Below, piece by piece: positions 42,141 through 50,339 of a DNA stretch of 64,000 nucleotides. This stretch comes from Mycobacterium attenuatum. Its GTDB lineage: Bacteria; Actinomycetota; Actinomycetes; Mycobacteriales; Mycobacteriaceae. Position 1 is the stretch's first letter, and each line of letters opens with the position of its first letter. A program made the position numbers and the translations under genes. The notes below the pieces were generated by a model that had not been told where the DNA came from, made no database searches, and was given only the letters and a program-made list of their open reading frames with translations. The stretch lies in the NCBI RefSeq assembly GCF_900566085.1, contig NZ_UPHT01000019.1:1-64000 (forward strand). The letters run 5' to 3'.

Positions 42141-43459
42141 GTCGCAGGCCCATTCACCTCGCGGCCCACTTCCCGGGGGTGAACAACACCACGGTCTGGG
42201 CGGACCCCGACGCCGGTAGCCAGATCGAGTTCGACTCGTTCGTGCATCTGGCCCGCACCGCCGAACGCGGCCTGTTCGACTTCCTCTTTCTCGCCGAAGG
42301 GCTGCGGTTACGCGAGCATCGCGGCCGGATCTACGACCTGGACGTGGTGGGTCGCCCGGACACCTTCACCGTGCTGGCGGCGCTGGCCGCCGTCACCGAT
42401 CGCATCGGCCTGACCGGGACCATCAACACCACCTTCAACGAACCGTTCGAGGTGGCAAGGCAATTCGCCACGCTCGACCACCTGTCCCGCGGCCGCGCCG
42501 GTTGGAACATCGTCACCTCGTCGGATGCGTTCACCGGCGCCAACTTCCGCCGCGGCGGTTTCCTCGACCACGGCGACCGCTACGCGCGGGCCGAGGAGTT
42601 TCTGGCCGTGGCCCGAAAGTTCTGGGACAGCTGGGCGCCCGGCGCGGTGCGGGCCGACGTCGACCATGGCGTCTACGTGGACCCGGAGCGAATCGGCAGC
42701 ATCGAATACTCCGGCAAGCACTTCGACGTGCGGGGGTTCGCCGCCCTTCCGGCGGGACCGCAGGGACACCCGGTGCTGCTGCAGGCCGGCGACTCCCCGA
42801 CGGGACGGGCCTTTGCCGCCCGCCACGCCGACGCTGTGTTCACCCTGCACGCATCGCTGCAAGAAGGCCAGCGCTACTACGCCGACATGAAGGGCCGGGC
42901 CCGCTCCTATGGCCGAGACCCGCACCGGCTCAAGGTGTTTCCCGCGGCGACCGTTGTCATCGCAGACACCGCGGCCGAAGCGCAGGACAAGGCGTGGCAC
43001 ATCCGCCGTCAACAGGTCAGCGGGGCGACCGCGATCGCGATGTTGGAGCAGGTCTGGGGCCGCGACCTGTCGGGCTACGACCCGGACGGCCCGCTGCCGG
43101 ATGTGGACCCCGTTGCCGACGGTGCCATCAGCCAGGGCCGCGTCCGCCACGCCGATCCCGTCGCGCTGGCCCGTCGTTACCGGGAACTGGCCGAGGCGGA
43201 CAATCTTTCGATCCGGGAGTTGGTCATCGCGGTCACCAGCCGTCAGCAGTTTGCCGGCACCGCCGCTCACATTGCCGACGAAATGGACCGCTATGTGCAG
43301 GCCGACGCCTGCGACGGGTTCATCCTGGTGCCGCACCTGACACCGCGCGGCCTGGACGAATTCGTCGACCGGGTGGTGCCGCTGTTGCAGGAGCGCGGTG
43401 CGTTCCGCGCCGAGTACGCCGGTACGACGTTGCGTGAGCATTTGGGTCTGGGGGCCTAG
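42137..43459 (+). CDS. Luciferase-like monooxygenase 3 (NtaA/SnaA/DszA family)
   Basis: A 440-residue full-length NtaA/SnaA/DszA-type monooxygenase: [57 protein letters not shown], and [20 protein letters not shown]. Members desulfonate or hydroxylate sulfur- and nitrogen-containing heterocycles or chelates, using reduced FMN supplied by a separate reductase. No reductase gene is nearby. It is the last gene of the operon and a hairpin follows its stop. A decayed copy of its 3' end lies at 44571-44759. Confidence 0.92.
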   Translation: MSRRPIHLAAHFPGVNNTTVWADPDAGSQIEFDSFVHLARTAERGLFDFLFLAEGLRLREHRGRIYDLDVVGRPDTFTVLAALAAVTDRIGLTGTINTTFNEPFEVARQFATLDHLSRGRAGWNIVTSSDAFTGANFRRGGFLDHGDRYARAEEFLAVARKFWDSWAPGAVRADVDHGVYVDPERIGSIEYSGKHFDVRGFAALPAGPQGHPVLLQAGDSPTGRAFAARHADAVFTLHASLQEGQRYYADMKGRARSYGRDPHRLKVFPAATVVIADTAAEAQDKAWHIRRQQVSGATAIAMLEQVWGRDLSGYDPDGPLPDVDPVADGAISQGRVRHADPVALARRYRELAEADNLSIRELVIAVTSRQQFAGTAAHIADEMDRYVQADACDGFILVPHLTPRGLDEFVDRVVPLLQERGAFRAEYAGTTLREHLGLGA

Positions 43460-43480
43460 CCCGCACGGTGTAAGGCTTGT

Positions 43481-43503
43481 CCGGCCCCAAGCTGAGGGGC
43501 CGG
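43481..43503. terminator. Hairpin after the monooxygenase operon
   Basis: CCGGCCCC (43481-43488), a seven-base loop, then GGGGCCGG (43496-43503) form a perfect stem 22 bases after the stop. No T-run follows, as is common in mycobacteria. Confidence 0.65.
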
Positions 43504-43664
43504 CTTGCGGGCGGGGTGATGGCACGGTAGCTTAATGGCAACCATAGTTGACAATATTTGGGGTGGCTTGGCGTGCGGGGGCGCAACCCCGTAAAAGTCA
43601 CTGCCATGGCACTCCGACGACCGTCTGGAGTACGTCGAGCGGTCGAGCAGAGAAAGCTACCGAA
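43504..43664 (+). promoter_or_regulatory. Leader region of the 43.7-kb methyltransferase gene
   Basis: About 160 bases with a consensus TTGACA (43548-43553), a stem CGGGG/CCCCG (43576-43580 with 43587-43591), and nine-base complementary ends CGGTAGCTT (43525-43533) and AAGCTACCG (43654-43662) that would bring the start codon into a large stem. A structured 5' UTR is possible; I recognise no known riboswitch. No clear -10 follows the TTGACA. Confidence 0.35.
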
Positions 43665-44363
43665 ATGCCGCGCAGCACAACGACGTCCGGCAACAGCGCG
43701 GTGACGCGGGACGGCAGCGCGGTCGAGATCTACCGGCGGATGCCGTCGCTGGGAGAGATCGAGCAGGTCCAATCATTGCTGGTGCCCAACAGCTCGGTGC
43801 TCGATCTGGGTGCCGGCACCGGACGGGTTGCCGACGCACTCGCCTCGCTCGGCCACCGCGTCACCGCCGTCGACGACTCGCCTGACATGCTGGCGCAGAT
43901 CTGCAAGGCACGCGCGGTTGCGGCCCGCATCGAGGACCTCCGGTTGGCCGAGACATTCGACGCGGTGCTGCTGATGTCAAACCTGGTCAATTATCCAAAC
44001 GCCCAGCTGCGCAGAGCGATGCTGGCTACCGTTGCTCATCATCTCTCGCCGACCGGGCGGGCCGTCATTCAGTGGGCGCCACCGTCATTACTTGCCTCTC
44101 GGCCGGCGGGCTGGACCAAGTCGTTGCCGGCCAACGGAGTTGAGGTGACACTGACGGTTCACTCCAACTCCGGCGGCATCACCACCGGCGAGTTCACCTT
44201 GGCCGCCGACGGCCAATTGTGGCGCCAATCGCTGGTCCTGCAACGAGTCAGCGTCGCGACGATACGTGACGAACTGATGGCGGCAGGGCTGGGCCTGACC
44301 ACCGCCGCGCCTGACTCGACGCGATGGCTGCAAGTCACGTCGTTACCGGCCGCTGTCCGCTGA
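43665..44363 (+). CDS. Class I SAM-dependent methyltransferase
   Basis: A 232-residue methyltransferase. Motif I is SVLDLGAGTGRVADALA, followed by HRVTAVDDSPDML (acidic ribose contact) and FDAVLLMSNLVNYP. The C-terminal half forms strands (GVEVTLTVHSNSGGITTGEFTLAADGQLWRQ, split about 145-175) as in small-molecule or peptide methylases. The ATG at 43665 is the first plausible start; upstream in-frame starts lie in the structured leader. A 26-residue peptide ORF with a very strong ribosome binding site follows after 21 bases, then a terminator, making a two-gene unit. The substrate is unknown. Confidence 0.85.
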   Translation: MPRSTTTSGNSAVTRDGSAVEIYRRMPSLGEIEQVQSLLVPNSSVLDLGAGTGRVADALASLGHRVTAVDDSPDMLAQICKARAVAARIEDLRLAETFDAVLLMSNLVNYPNAQLRRAMLATVAHHLSPTGRAVIQWAPPSLLASRPAGWTKSLPANGVEVTLTVHSNSGGITTGEFTLAADGQLWRQSLVLQRVSVATIRDELMAAGLGLTTAAPDSTRWLQVTSLPAAVR

Positions 44364-44384
44364 CCCGGAGAGGAGGTGATCTAC

Positions 44385-44465
44385 GTGGCTTACGAGCTCC
44401 TGTTCGGCGAAGTTGAGATGACGTGCGCGAGCGCCTTCTTCGTCACCGGTGACCTGGCTGAGTGA
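44385..44465 (+). CDS. 26-residue peptide with exceptional ribosome binding site
   Basis: A small ORF that starts with GTG and reads MAYELLFGEVE at its N-terminus, has one Cys at position 14 and ends TGDLAE. Upstream, GGAGGTGATC (44372-44381) matches ten contiguous bases of the sequence complementary to the 16S rRNA 3' end, ideally spaced, so high translation is expected. It lies 21 bases after a methyltransferase gene and five bases before a perfect 18-bp terminator. An acidic amphipathic front (E4, E9, E11) and a small hydrophobic Cys-containing rear look like a leader-core layout of a modified peptide, but no family is recognised and expression is unproven. Confidence 0.6.
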   Translation: MAYELLFGEVEMTCASAFFVTGDLAE

Positions 44466-44470
44466 AGCCA

Positions 44471-44512
44471 CCGGTGGAGCGGCCGCCCGGCACAGGGCGG
44501 CCGCTCCACCGG
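44471..44512. terminator. Perfect 18-bp hairpin terminator
   Basis: Bases 44471-44488 pair without mismatch with 44495-44512 around a six-base loop (GGCACA). It starts five bases after the stop of the 26-residue peptide ORF and closes the methyltransferase-peptide unit. Confidence 0.85.
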
Positions 44513-44570
44513 CCGGTGAGCTGCGCTGGGTTCCGGCGGTAGCCACCGTGGCAATCGATCCAGGGCACGG

Positions 44571-44759
44571 GTCATCGCCGTGAGCAGCCGTCGGCATTTC
44601 TCCGGCACCCCAACGCATATCGCCCAGCAGATCGACCGCTCCGTGTGGGCCGGCTCGTGCGACCGGCGCAGCCTGGTGCCGCTACTGCAGCAGCGCGGCG
44701 TGTTGCGCACCGAGCACGTCAGCCTGACACCGCGCGACCACCTCGGGCTGCCGCCGTGA
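44571..44759 (+). pseudogene. Remnant of a luciferase-like monooxygenase 3' end
   Basis: In frame from 44571 the translation reads VIAVSSRRHFSGTPTHIAQQ, then [26 protein letters not shown] and DHLGLPP to the TGA at 44757-44759. This follows the C-terminus of the 42137-43459 enzyme ([20 protein letters not shown] ... [12 protein letters not shown] ... EHLGLGA) with about 17 residues deleted after the SCD/ACD position. No N-terminal part remains. It is the tail of a fourth LLM gene or of a duplication. It overlaps the mmpL 3' end on the other strand. Confidence 0.75.
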
Positions 44760-47447
44760 GCGGTGCACCTGACGCGGCCACCAGAACCAGCGACCCAGCA
44801 GGGTCGCGATCGCGGGGGTCATGAACGAGCGCACGACGAGGGTGTCGAACAACAGCCCGATCATTATCGTGGTGCCGATTTGGCTAACGACCCGCAGATC
44901 GCTGGTCACCATCGAACCCATAGTGCAGGCGAACACCAGCCCGGCGGTGGTGACCACCTTGCCCGTGCTGGCCAAGGACCGGATCATGCCGGTCTTGAGA
45001 CCCGCCCCCATTTCCTCTTGGAATCGCGAGACCAGCAGCAGGTTGTAGTCCGAGCCGACGGCCAACATCACGATGACCGCGGCGGCGACCACGCTTCTGG
45101 TAATGGCCAACATGACGATGAAGACCAGCGACAGCGACGCGACGATGGCGATGATGAGGTCGTAGACGGTGCCGACGTGGATATCTTTGAAGGTGGCCGC
45201 GGTGCCAGCCAGGTGAATATTGGCGCTTGCCAGAGGGGTTCCCTTCACGGCCTCTTCGGCAGCCCGGGTGATGGGGTCGACCTGGGCGATGCCTTCAGGA
45301 CTGGCGGGATCTCCCTTGTGGGTGATGACGAACCTCGCCGACTTGCCGTCGGGAGACAGGAACAGCCTCAAACCTCTTTGGAAGTCCCGATTCTCGAAGG
45401 CTTCCGGCGGCAGGTAGAACGTGTCGTCATTGTTGGAAGCGTCGAACGCCATGCCCATCGCGGTCGAATTTCGGGTGAGGCTTTCCATCTGATTGATCAG
45501 GCCGGAGAACGAGCTGGTCATCGTCAGGGCAATGGTTTTGACGGTCTCCATTGCGGCGATCATCGTCGGCAACTGGGCAAGTAGCGGCGGCTGTACGGTG
45601 TCACCCCGGGCAAGGTCATGTGTGAAGTTTCCGATATCTTCGCTGAGTCGGTCGACGTCATCGATGCTGTCGAAAAGGGACCGCAGCGACCAGCAGACCG
45701 GAATGTCGAAGCAATGACGCTCCCAGTAGAAGTAGCTGCGAATCGAGCGCCATGAGTCGTCGAAATCGGCTAGTCGGTCCCGCAATTCGTCACTGCTGGC
45801 CTGCATGTGTTCAGCGTGATCAGCCATGTCGTGGGTGATATCGCTAAGTTGTCGCGTCAAAGCTTCGGTGCGCTTGGTGATGTCGATCATGTGTTGCAGC
45901 TCGTCGGTGATCCTGGACAGATCCGCCACGCGTTCTTTGAGATCCTGCAGGTTTTCGATCGCCACCGCGCTTTGGAAGCTCATCTGAAACGGTATGGAGC
46001 TGTGGTCGATCGTGGAGCCCAACGGTCGGGTAATGCTCTGCACCATAGCAACCCCGGGAATATGGAACACTCCCTTTGCGATTCGTTCCAGCGTGAGCAT
46101 GTCCGTGGGGTTACGTAGGTCGTGATCGGTCTCGATCAGCAGGACGTCTGGTTCCATTCGGGCCTGTGAAAAGTGGCGGTCCGACGCGCGGTAGCCGACA
46201 TTGGACGGTGCTTCGCCGGGGATGTAGTAGCGCTCGTTGTAACCGGTCCGATATCCCGGCAGGGCAAGGATTCCGAGCATAGCCACCAGCGTGGCTGCGG
46301 TGAGGACGGGACCAGGCCATCGGACAACAGCGGTGCCAATGCGGCGCCAGCGCCGCGTTGTTGTCCTGTGCCGAGGCTCGAACGCGCCGAATCGGCCAGC
46401 TGTGCCGATCACGGCCGGCGCCAGGGTGAGGGAGGCCAGAATCACCACGATCAGACCAAGCGCGCAGGGGGCCGTGAGGGTGTTGAAGTAGGGAAGCCTG
46501 GTAAAGCTCAGGCAATACATCGCCCCGGCGACGGTCAGGCCCGATCCCAAGACCACGTGCGCTGTACCACGAAACATCATGTGGTACGCAGCTTCTCGGG
46601 ACTGGCCGGCTGTGCGCCCTTCCTGATAGCGGCCCACGAGAAAGACGACGTAATCAGTAGCGGCGGCGATAGTCAACGCCACCAGCACATTGACGGTGAA
46701 AGTGGACAGTCCCACGACGCCGTTGATGGCCAGGACACTGGTAATGCCGCGGACCGCAAGTAGTTCGATACCGACGATGAGCAGGGTACCGACAGCGGTG
46801 ACCACTGACCGATAGGTCAATAGCAGCAGTATTGCGATCACCGCAATGCTGATGGCCGTGATCTTCTGCAGGCTACGGTCGCCGTAGCTCACTCGATCGG
46901 TGCCCAGCGGACCGGGGCCCGTCACATAGGCCGCGACGCCCGGTGGCGCCGGCACGCTGTCGACGATGCGTCGAACCGCTTCGACGGATTCGTTGGCCCG
47001 CCAACCCCCCTGATCGCCCGCGAGATACAGCTCCACATATGCGGCCTTGCCGTCGGCACTTCGCGCGCTCGCCGCGGTAAGGCTGTCTCCCCAGAAGTTT
47101 TCGACGTATTCGATGTGGGCCTTGTCCCGGGACAGCTGGTCGATCAGAACGTTGTAAAACCGGTGTGCGTCATCGTCGAGCCCGCTCTGAGTCTCTAGCA
47201 CCACCATGGCCGTGGTGTCGGAATCGAACTGCTGGAAATTCCGGCCGATGCGCTTCATGGCGATCAGCGACGGTGCGTCGCGGGAGCCGAGGGTCACCGA
47301 GTGCGCTTTGGCGACCTGTTGCAGTTGGGGCGCAACGATATTCACCGTGACCGTCAACGCCACCCAGAACAGCATGATGGGCAGCGACCATCTTCGGATG
47401 GCCGGCCCGGCGGCAGCGCGGTATCGCGTGCGTCTCCGGGTGCTCAT
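44682..47447 (-). CDS. mmpL1: MmpL-family RND transporter
   Basis: A 921-residue MmpL transporter exporting lipids or glycolipids across the inner membrane. It has the two-repeat RND layout: TM1 ([14 protein letters not shown]), a large periplasmic loop to ~200, TM2-6 including [16 protein letters not shown], a second coiled-coil-rich periplasmic loop (about 430-700) and TM8-12 including [15 protein letters not shown] with acidic/Tyr proton-relay residues. ATG 47447 overlaps the mmpS remnant stop. It resembles the mmpL1 position (Rv0402c). Its last ~25 residues are read antisense through a decayed monooxygenase gene, so the natural C-terminus may have been replaced. Confidence 0.9.
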   Translation of the reverse strand: MSTRRRTRYRAAAGPAIRRWSLPIMLFWVALTVTVNIVAPQLQQVAKAHSVTLGSRDAPSLIAMKRIGRNFQQFDSDTTAMVVLETQSGLDDDAHRFYNVLIDQLSRDKAHIEYVENFWGDSLTAASARSADGKAAYVELYLAGDQGGWRANESVEAVRRIVDSVPAPPGVAAYVTGPGPLGTDRVSYGDRSLQKITAISIAVIAILLLLTYRSVVTAVGTLLIVGIELLAVRGITSVLAINGVVGLSTFTVNVLVALTIAAATDYVVFLVGRYQEGRTAGQSREAAYHMMFRGTAHVVLGSGLTVAGAMYCLSFTRLPYFNTLTAPCALGLIVVILASLTLAPAVIGTAGRFGAFEPRHRTTTRRWRRIGTAVVRWPGPVLTAATLVAMLGILALPGYRTGYNERYYIPGEAPSNVGYRASDRHFSQARMEPDVLLIETDHDLRNPTDMLTLERIAKGVFHIPGVAMVQSITRPLGSTIDHSSIPFQMSFQSAVAIENLQDLKERVADLSRITDELQHMIDITKRTEALTRQLSDITHDMADHAEHMQASSDELRDRLADFDDSWRSIRSYFYWERHCFDIPVCWSLRSLFDSIDDVDRLSEDIGNFTHDLARGDTVQPPLLAQLPTMIAAMETVKTIALTMTSSFSGLINQMESLTRNSTAMGMAFDASNNDDTFYLPPEAFENRDFQRGLRLFLSPDGKSARFVITHKGDPASPEGIAQVDPITRAAEEAVKGTPLASANIHLAGTAATFKDIHVGTVYDLIIAIVASLSLVFIVMLAITRSVVAAAVIVMLAVGSDYNLLLVSRFQEEMGAGLKTGMIRSLASTGKVVTTAGLVFACTMGSMVTSDLRVVSQIGTTIMIGLLFDTLVVRSFMTPAIATLLGRWFWWPRQVHRSRRQPEVVARCQADVLGAQHAALLQ

Positions 47448-47692
47448 GCGGACTTCGCCGCGCAGCTGATGTGGGCGTGATTGACGTCGACCGTGCGTGC
47501 GCCACGGATCATCGCTTCGGCGTCGCCGCCGTCCGGCCGGTTCCGCCGGGAGGTCGCGGCTGCGGGCAACCCCCCGTCGATTGCGGCGCCGACGGTGTGC
47601 GGCCAAACCATATCGTGCGCGGGGGGCGGCGGCCCGCATAAAGCGAAAAGCTGAGTAACAATGATCGCCTCTTTCCGTTGCGATTTCAACAT
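47444..47692 (-). pseudogene. mmpS remnant
   Basis: An 82-residue ORF ending with [19 protein letters not shown], which resembles the C-terminal end I recall for MmpS1 (VNAYHAHTSCLVKSA). The membrane anchor and beta-rich domain of a normal ~140-residue MmpS are missing; the first 40 residues have no MmpS similarity. Its stop overlaps the mmpL ATG (ATGA), the usual mmpS-mmpL coupling. It is probably a truncated gene whose end still couples translation to mmpL. Confidence 0.65.
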
Positions 47693-47713
47693 AAAAGCAC
47701 GGCTACGGGCCGC

Positions 47714-47727
47714 GGAACAATTGCTCC
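47714..47727. promoter_or_regulatory. Palindromic operator copy 1
   Basis: GGAACAATTGCTCC, one mismatch from the perfect palindrome GGAGCAATTGCTCC. It lies 22 bases upstream of the mmpS remnant start, exactly 100 bases before copy 2. Confidence 0.7.
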
Positions 47728-47813
47728 GATAAACCCGCTCACAACCTGCACGCCGAGCTCAGAGGGTACACCGCGGAGGCATCTTTTCAGAGGGATTACG
47801 GGATCAAACTATT

Positions 47814-47827
47814 GGAGCAATTGCTCC
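47814..47827. promoter_or_regulatory. Palindromic operator copy 2 (perfect)
   Basis: GGAGCAATTGCTCC, a perfect 14-base palindrome in the middle of the mmpL-fadD30 divergent promoter region, 100 bases from copy 1 and 98 from copy 3. Confidence 0.75.
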
Positions 47828-47911
47828 GCTGGCAGGCACTTCCCTACCCGTATACCCGGATGTACGATACAGCTCGGCGGGTCCGGCCGATAAACCTGGG
47901 CCGTGGATAAT

Positions 47912-47925
47912 AGAACAATTGCTCC
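47912..47925. promoter_or_regulatory. Palindromic operator copy 3
   Basis: AGAACAATTGCTCC, matching the perfect palindrome at 12 of 14 positions. It lies 54 bases before the small ORF that precedes fadD30. Confidence 0.7.
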
Positions 47926-47979
47926 GGTTGACCAGGTTATTCCAGTAGGTGCCGGATTATCGAAGCGCGGCAGGTGTAA

Positions 47980-48102
47980 ATGACGATGCTGGACATTGTT
48001 ACAAACCTGTCGCTCATTTATCGGACGCCGATGGTCTCCTCGGAAGAGCTGGCACGCTCGCCGCACCAATTGATCATGAATGAAGGAAGCCCATTCTCAT
48101 GA
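47980..48102 (+). CDS. 40-residue upstream ORF coupled to fadD30
   Basis: An ORF from ATG 47980 encodes 40 residues (starts MTMLDIVTNLSLIYRTP, ends NEGSPFS) and its TGA overlaps the fadD30 ATG as ATGA. AGGTG upstream may be its ribosome binding site. fadD30 also has AAGGAAG before its own start, so the small ORF may be a coupling leader rather than a functional protein. No family recognised. Confidence 0.45.
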   Translation: MTMLDIVTNLSLIYRTPMVSSEELARSPHQLIMNEGSPFS

Positions 48103-49868
48103 CTATTATCTCGGTGTTGCGGGAACGGGCGATTGCCACTCCCGACAATGACGCTTTCGTGTTTGTCGATTACGACGCGCGCGGCGCCGCGCGCATGGCC
48201 AAGCTGACCTGGCGGCAATTGCATAGCCGGACCACCGGTTTGGCGGCCTATCTGACAGGTTTGAACAAGCGCGCCGAACAACGGCGGTCTGCCGCGATAT
48301 CCGCACCACCGGGTCTGGATTACGTGGTTGGCTTTCTGGCGTCCCTTTGCGCAGGCTGGACGCCTGTTCCGCTACCAGAACCGCAGGGGACCGTGCAAGA
48401 CAAGCGGACCGGGCTGGCTTTGCTCGACTGCGCTGCCGAGATTGTGCTGACAACATCGGAAGCCGAACAAGCGGTCAGGTCGACGCTGGCCGCCTATGGG
48501 CGGTCCCGAGTTGAACCGATCCTCGCGGTGGACGCATTGGCTGATCTCTACCCGTTGACGAACGATGACGTCGATATTCATGATTGCCGGCCGCCGGGCA
48601 GCAGCTCCTATCTGCAGTACACATTCGGGTCGACAGCGGCCCCCCGCGGCGTGGTGCTAACTCTGAACAATGTCGAGAGAAATCTCGAACACGTCCTTCG
48701 TGATTATTTCCCGGAAAAGAATGAACGCACCGCGCTGCCCGGTTCGGTAGTATCGTGGTTGCCGCTTTATCATGACATGGGATTGGTGCTTGGCATCTTC
48801 TTCCCGTTGCTGACGGGATGTCCGTGTACCCTCATTAGCCCAGATTCATTTATCCGTAGACCAGCGCGCTGGATCAGGCTTCTCGCAAGCCACAAGGCGC
48901 CGTTTTCTGCTGCGCCGAATTTTGCTTTCGATCTCGCGGCAGCAAGGATTTCTGACGCGGATATGGTGGGTCGTGATCTAGCCGGCGTGCATACCATCAT
49001 CAGCGGTGCCGAGCGTGTGCAGCCGACCACTTTGCGCAACTTCCTGAACCGGTTTCGTCCCTATGGTCTTCGGCCGGAGGCGGTTAGGCCGTCGTACGGC
49101 CTGGCCGAAGCGGCGGTATTCGTCGCGACCACCAAAGCGGGAACACCGCCGCAGTGCGTTGACTTCGATGCGCAAAGCCTGACCCGCGGGCACGCAGCGT
49201 TAAGGAATGCGGAAACCGAGCGCAGCACGCGGTTGCTGCGCTACCACAACTCGGGCGACGAGCCACTGCTCAGAATTGTGGATCCCGACTCGCGTACCGA
49301 GTTGGGTCCGGGTGAGGTCGGCGAGATTTGGGTGCGCGGCCGGAAGATCTCGCGCGGCTATCACAATGCGGACGAGACGGCGAACCGGGAGCAATTTCGT
49401 GCGGTCCTGCGCCAGGCGCATGCCGACACTCCGAACGCGCCATGGCTGCGGACCGGGGACATGGGGTTCATGCTGGAGGACAGCCTCTTTATCGTCGGGC
49501 GCATCAAGGACCTGGTCATCCAAAACGGTGCAAATCACTATCCGGATGACATCGAAAGCACCGTCAAGGATTTCACCGGCGGCAGAGTAGCCGCATTTTC
49601 ACTGCTCGACGACGCGGGCGAGCGCCTGGTCGTCGTGGCCGAGCTGAAGGTCGCTGCGGCCGCCGATCAATCAGCCGAGTTGGACGTGTCGACCATGAAG
49701 AAAAGCGTCATGGCGGCGGTGTCCAGATCGCATGGCCTACGGATCGCCGATCTGCTGTTGGTGGGGCCCGGCACCATCCCGAAGACCACTAGCGGCAAGA
49801 TCAGCCGCACCGCCTGCATGAAGCTGTACACCGCGGACAGATTCGAGCGAATCAAGGCCTCGCCGTGA
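48099..49868 (+). CDS. fadD30: Fatty acyl-AMP ligase FadD30
   Basis: A 589-residue fatty acyl-AMP ligase (FAAL). These activate fatty acids as acyl-adenylates and load them onto an acyl carrier domain of a polyketide synthase rather than onto CoA. The ATP loop YLQYTFGSTAAPRG is at 171-184, SWLPLYHDMGLVLG and PSYGLAEA are FAAL signatures, and TTSGKISR near 572-579 carries the C-terminal Lys. In M. tuberculosis it precedes pks6; here no synthase follows. It is divergent from the mmpS/mmpL genes across a region with three operators. Confidence 0.93.
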   Translation: MTIISVLRERAIATPDNDAFVFVDYDARGAARMAKLTWRQLHSRTTGLAAYLTGLNKRAEQRRSAAISAPPGLDYVVGFLASLCAGWTPVPLPEPQGTVQDKRTGLALLDCAAEIVLTTSEAEQAVRSTLAAYGRSRVEPILAVDALADLYPLTNDDVDIHDCRPPGSSSYLQYTFGSTAAPRGVVLTLNNVERNLEHVLRDYFPEKNERTALPGSVVSWLPLYHDMGLVLGIFFPLLTGCPCTLISPDSFIRRPARWIRLLASHKAPFSAAPNFAFDLAAARISDADMVGRDLAGVHTIISGAERVQPTTLRNFLNRFRPYGLRPEAVRPSYGLAEAAVFVATTKAGTPPQCVDFDAQSLTRGHAALRNAETERSTRLLRYHNSGDEPLLRIVDPDSRTELGPGEVGEIWVRGRKISRGYHNADETANREQFRAVLRQAHADTPNAPWLRTGDMGFMLEDSLFIVGRIKDLVIQNGANHYPDDIESTVKDFTGGRVAAFSLLDDAGERLVVVAELKVAAAADQSAELDVSTMKKSVMAAVSRSHGLRIADLLLVGPGTIPKTTSGKISRTACMKLYTADRFERIKASP

Positions 49869-50086
49869 CGGATTCGGCACCTGTCGACCGCTGCCGCAAT
49901 CAGCGATTGGATTTCGGGTCTGCATTCGTGCGTGCGGTAGAAACGTTCCTGGCCTGGCTATGGGCAAGCGGCGGGGTTCTCAGTTGGTCATGGCCCTATC
50001 GCCGCGTCCTGGTTTGCTACGGAAGTTGTCCGCCGGCTCGTGGTGGTAAAATAACGCATTTCTCGAGATTTCTTGAGCAGGGTTGA
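49865..50086 (+). CDS. Short ORF overlapping the fadD30 end
   Basis: A 73-residue ORF from GTG 49865, overlapping the fadD30 stop as GTGA. The product begins MTDSAPVDRCRNQRLDFGSA and has no recognised domain. In M. tuberculosis the polyketide synthase gene pks6 starts at the equivalent place, so this may be the fused remains of a deleted downstream gene. Coding status is doubtful. Confidence 0.3.
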   Translation: MTDSAPVDRCRNQRLDFGSAFVRAVETFLAWLWASGGVLSWSWPYRRVLVCYGSCPPARGGKITHFSRFLEQG

Positions 50087-50339
50087 GTGGTGCGAACCGG
50101 GTGCCGAGTTAAGCCAGGGTTCAAGGCGACGCCGTGCGCGGCGATGTTGTGGTTGCGTGCTTCGTTCAACCGGCCGGCACGTGCTGCTTGTTGCTCGTGC
50201 CCACTGCGCCGGCATGTTTCAATGACGTGCGCGGGTTCTCGTGTTCGTACCCTGCGAACTGGCCAACCGTCCCATCCCGGGGCGCCGAATGACTTCGGCA
50301 GCATCGCCTGGTCGGCCAGGGCGCCGAGTCCTCGGCTTG
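50087..50339. other. Spacer with no recognised gene
   Basis: About 250 bases between the short ORF and the convergent DUF2461 gene. Open frames exist on both strands, but neither reads like a conserved protein. It may be scar sequence from the deletion that removed a polyketide synthase gene. I see no insertion sequence ends. Confidence 0.4.

Noticed and set aside
43525..43600. tRNA-like segment (TAGCTTAATGGCA resembles a D-arm)
   Set aside because: No T-loop (TTCGA) or acceptor-stem pairing follows at the right distance.
43460..43664. SAM riboswitch before the methyltransferase
   Set aside because: The conserved cores of SAM-I/IV and SAM-II classes are not visible; only generic stems were found.
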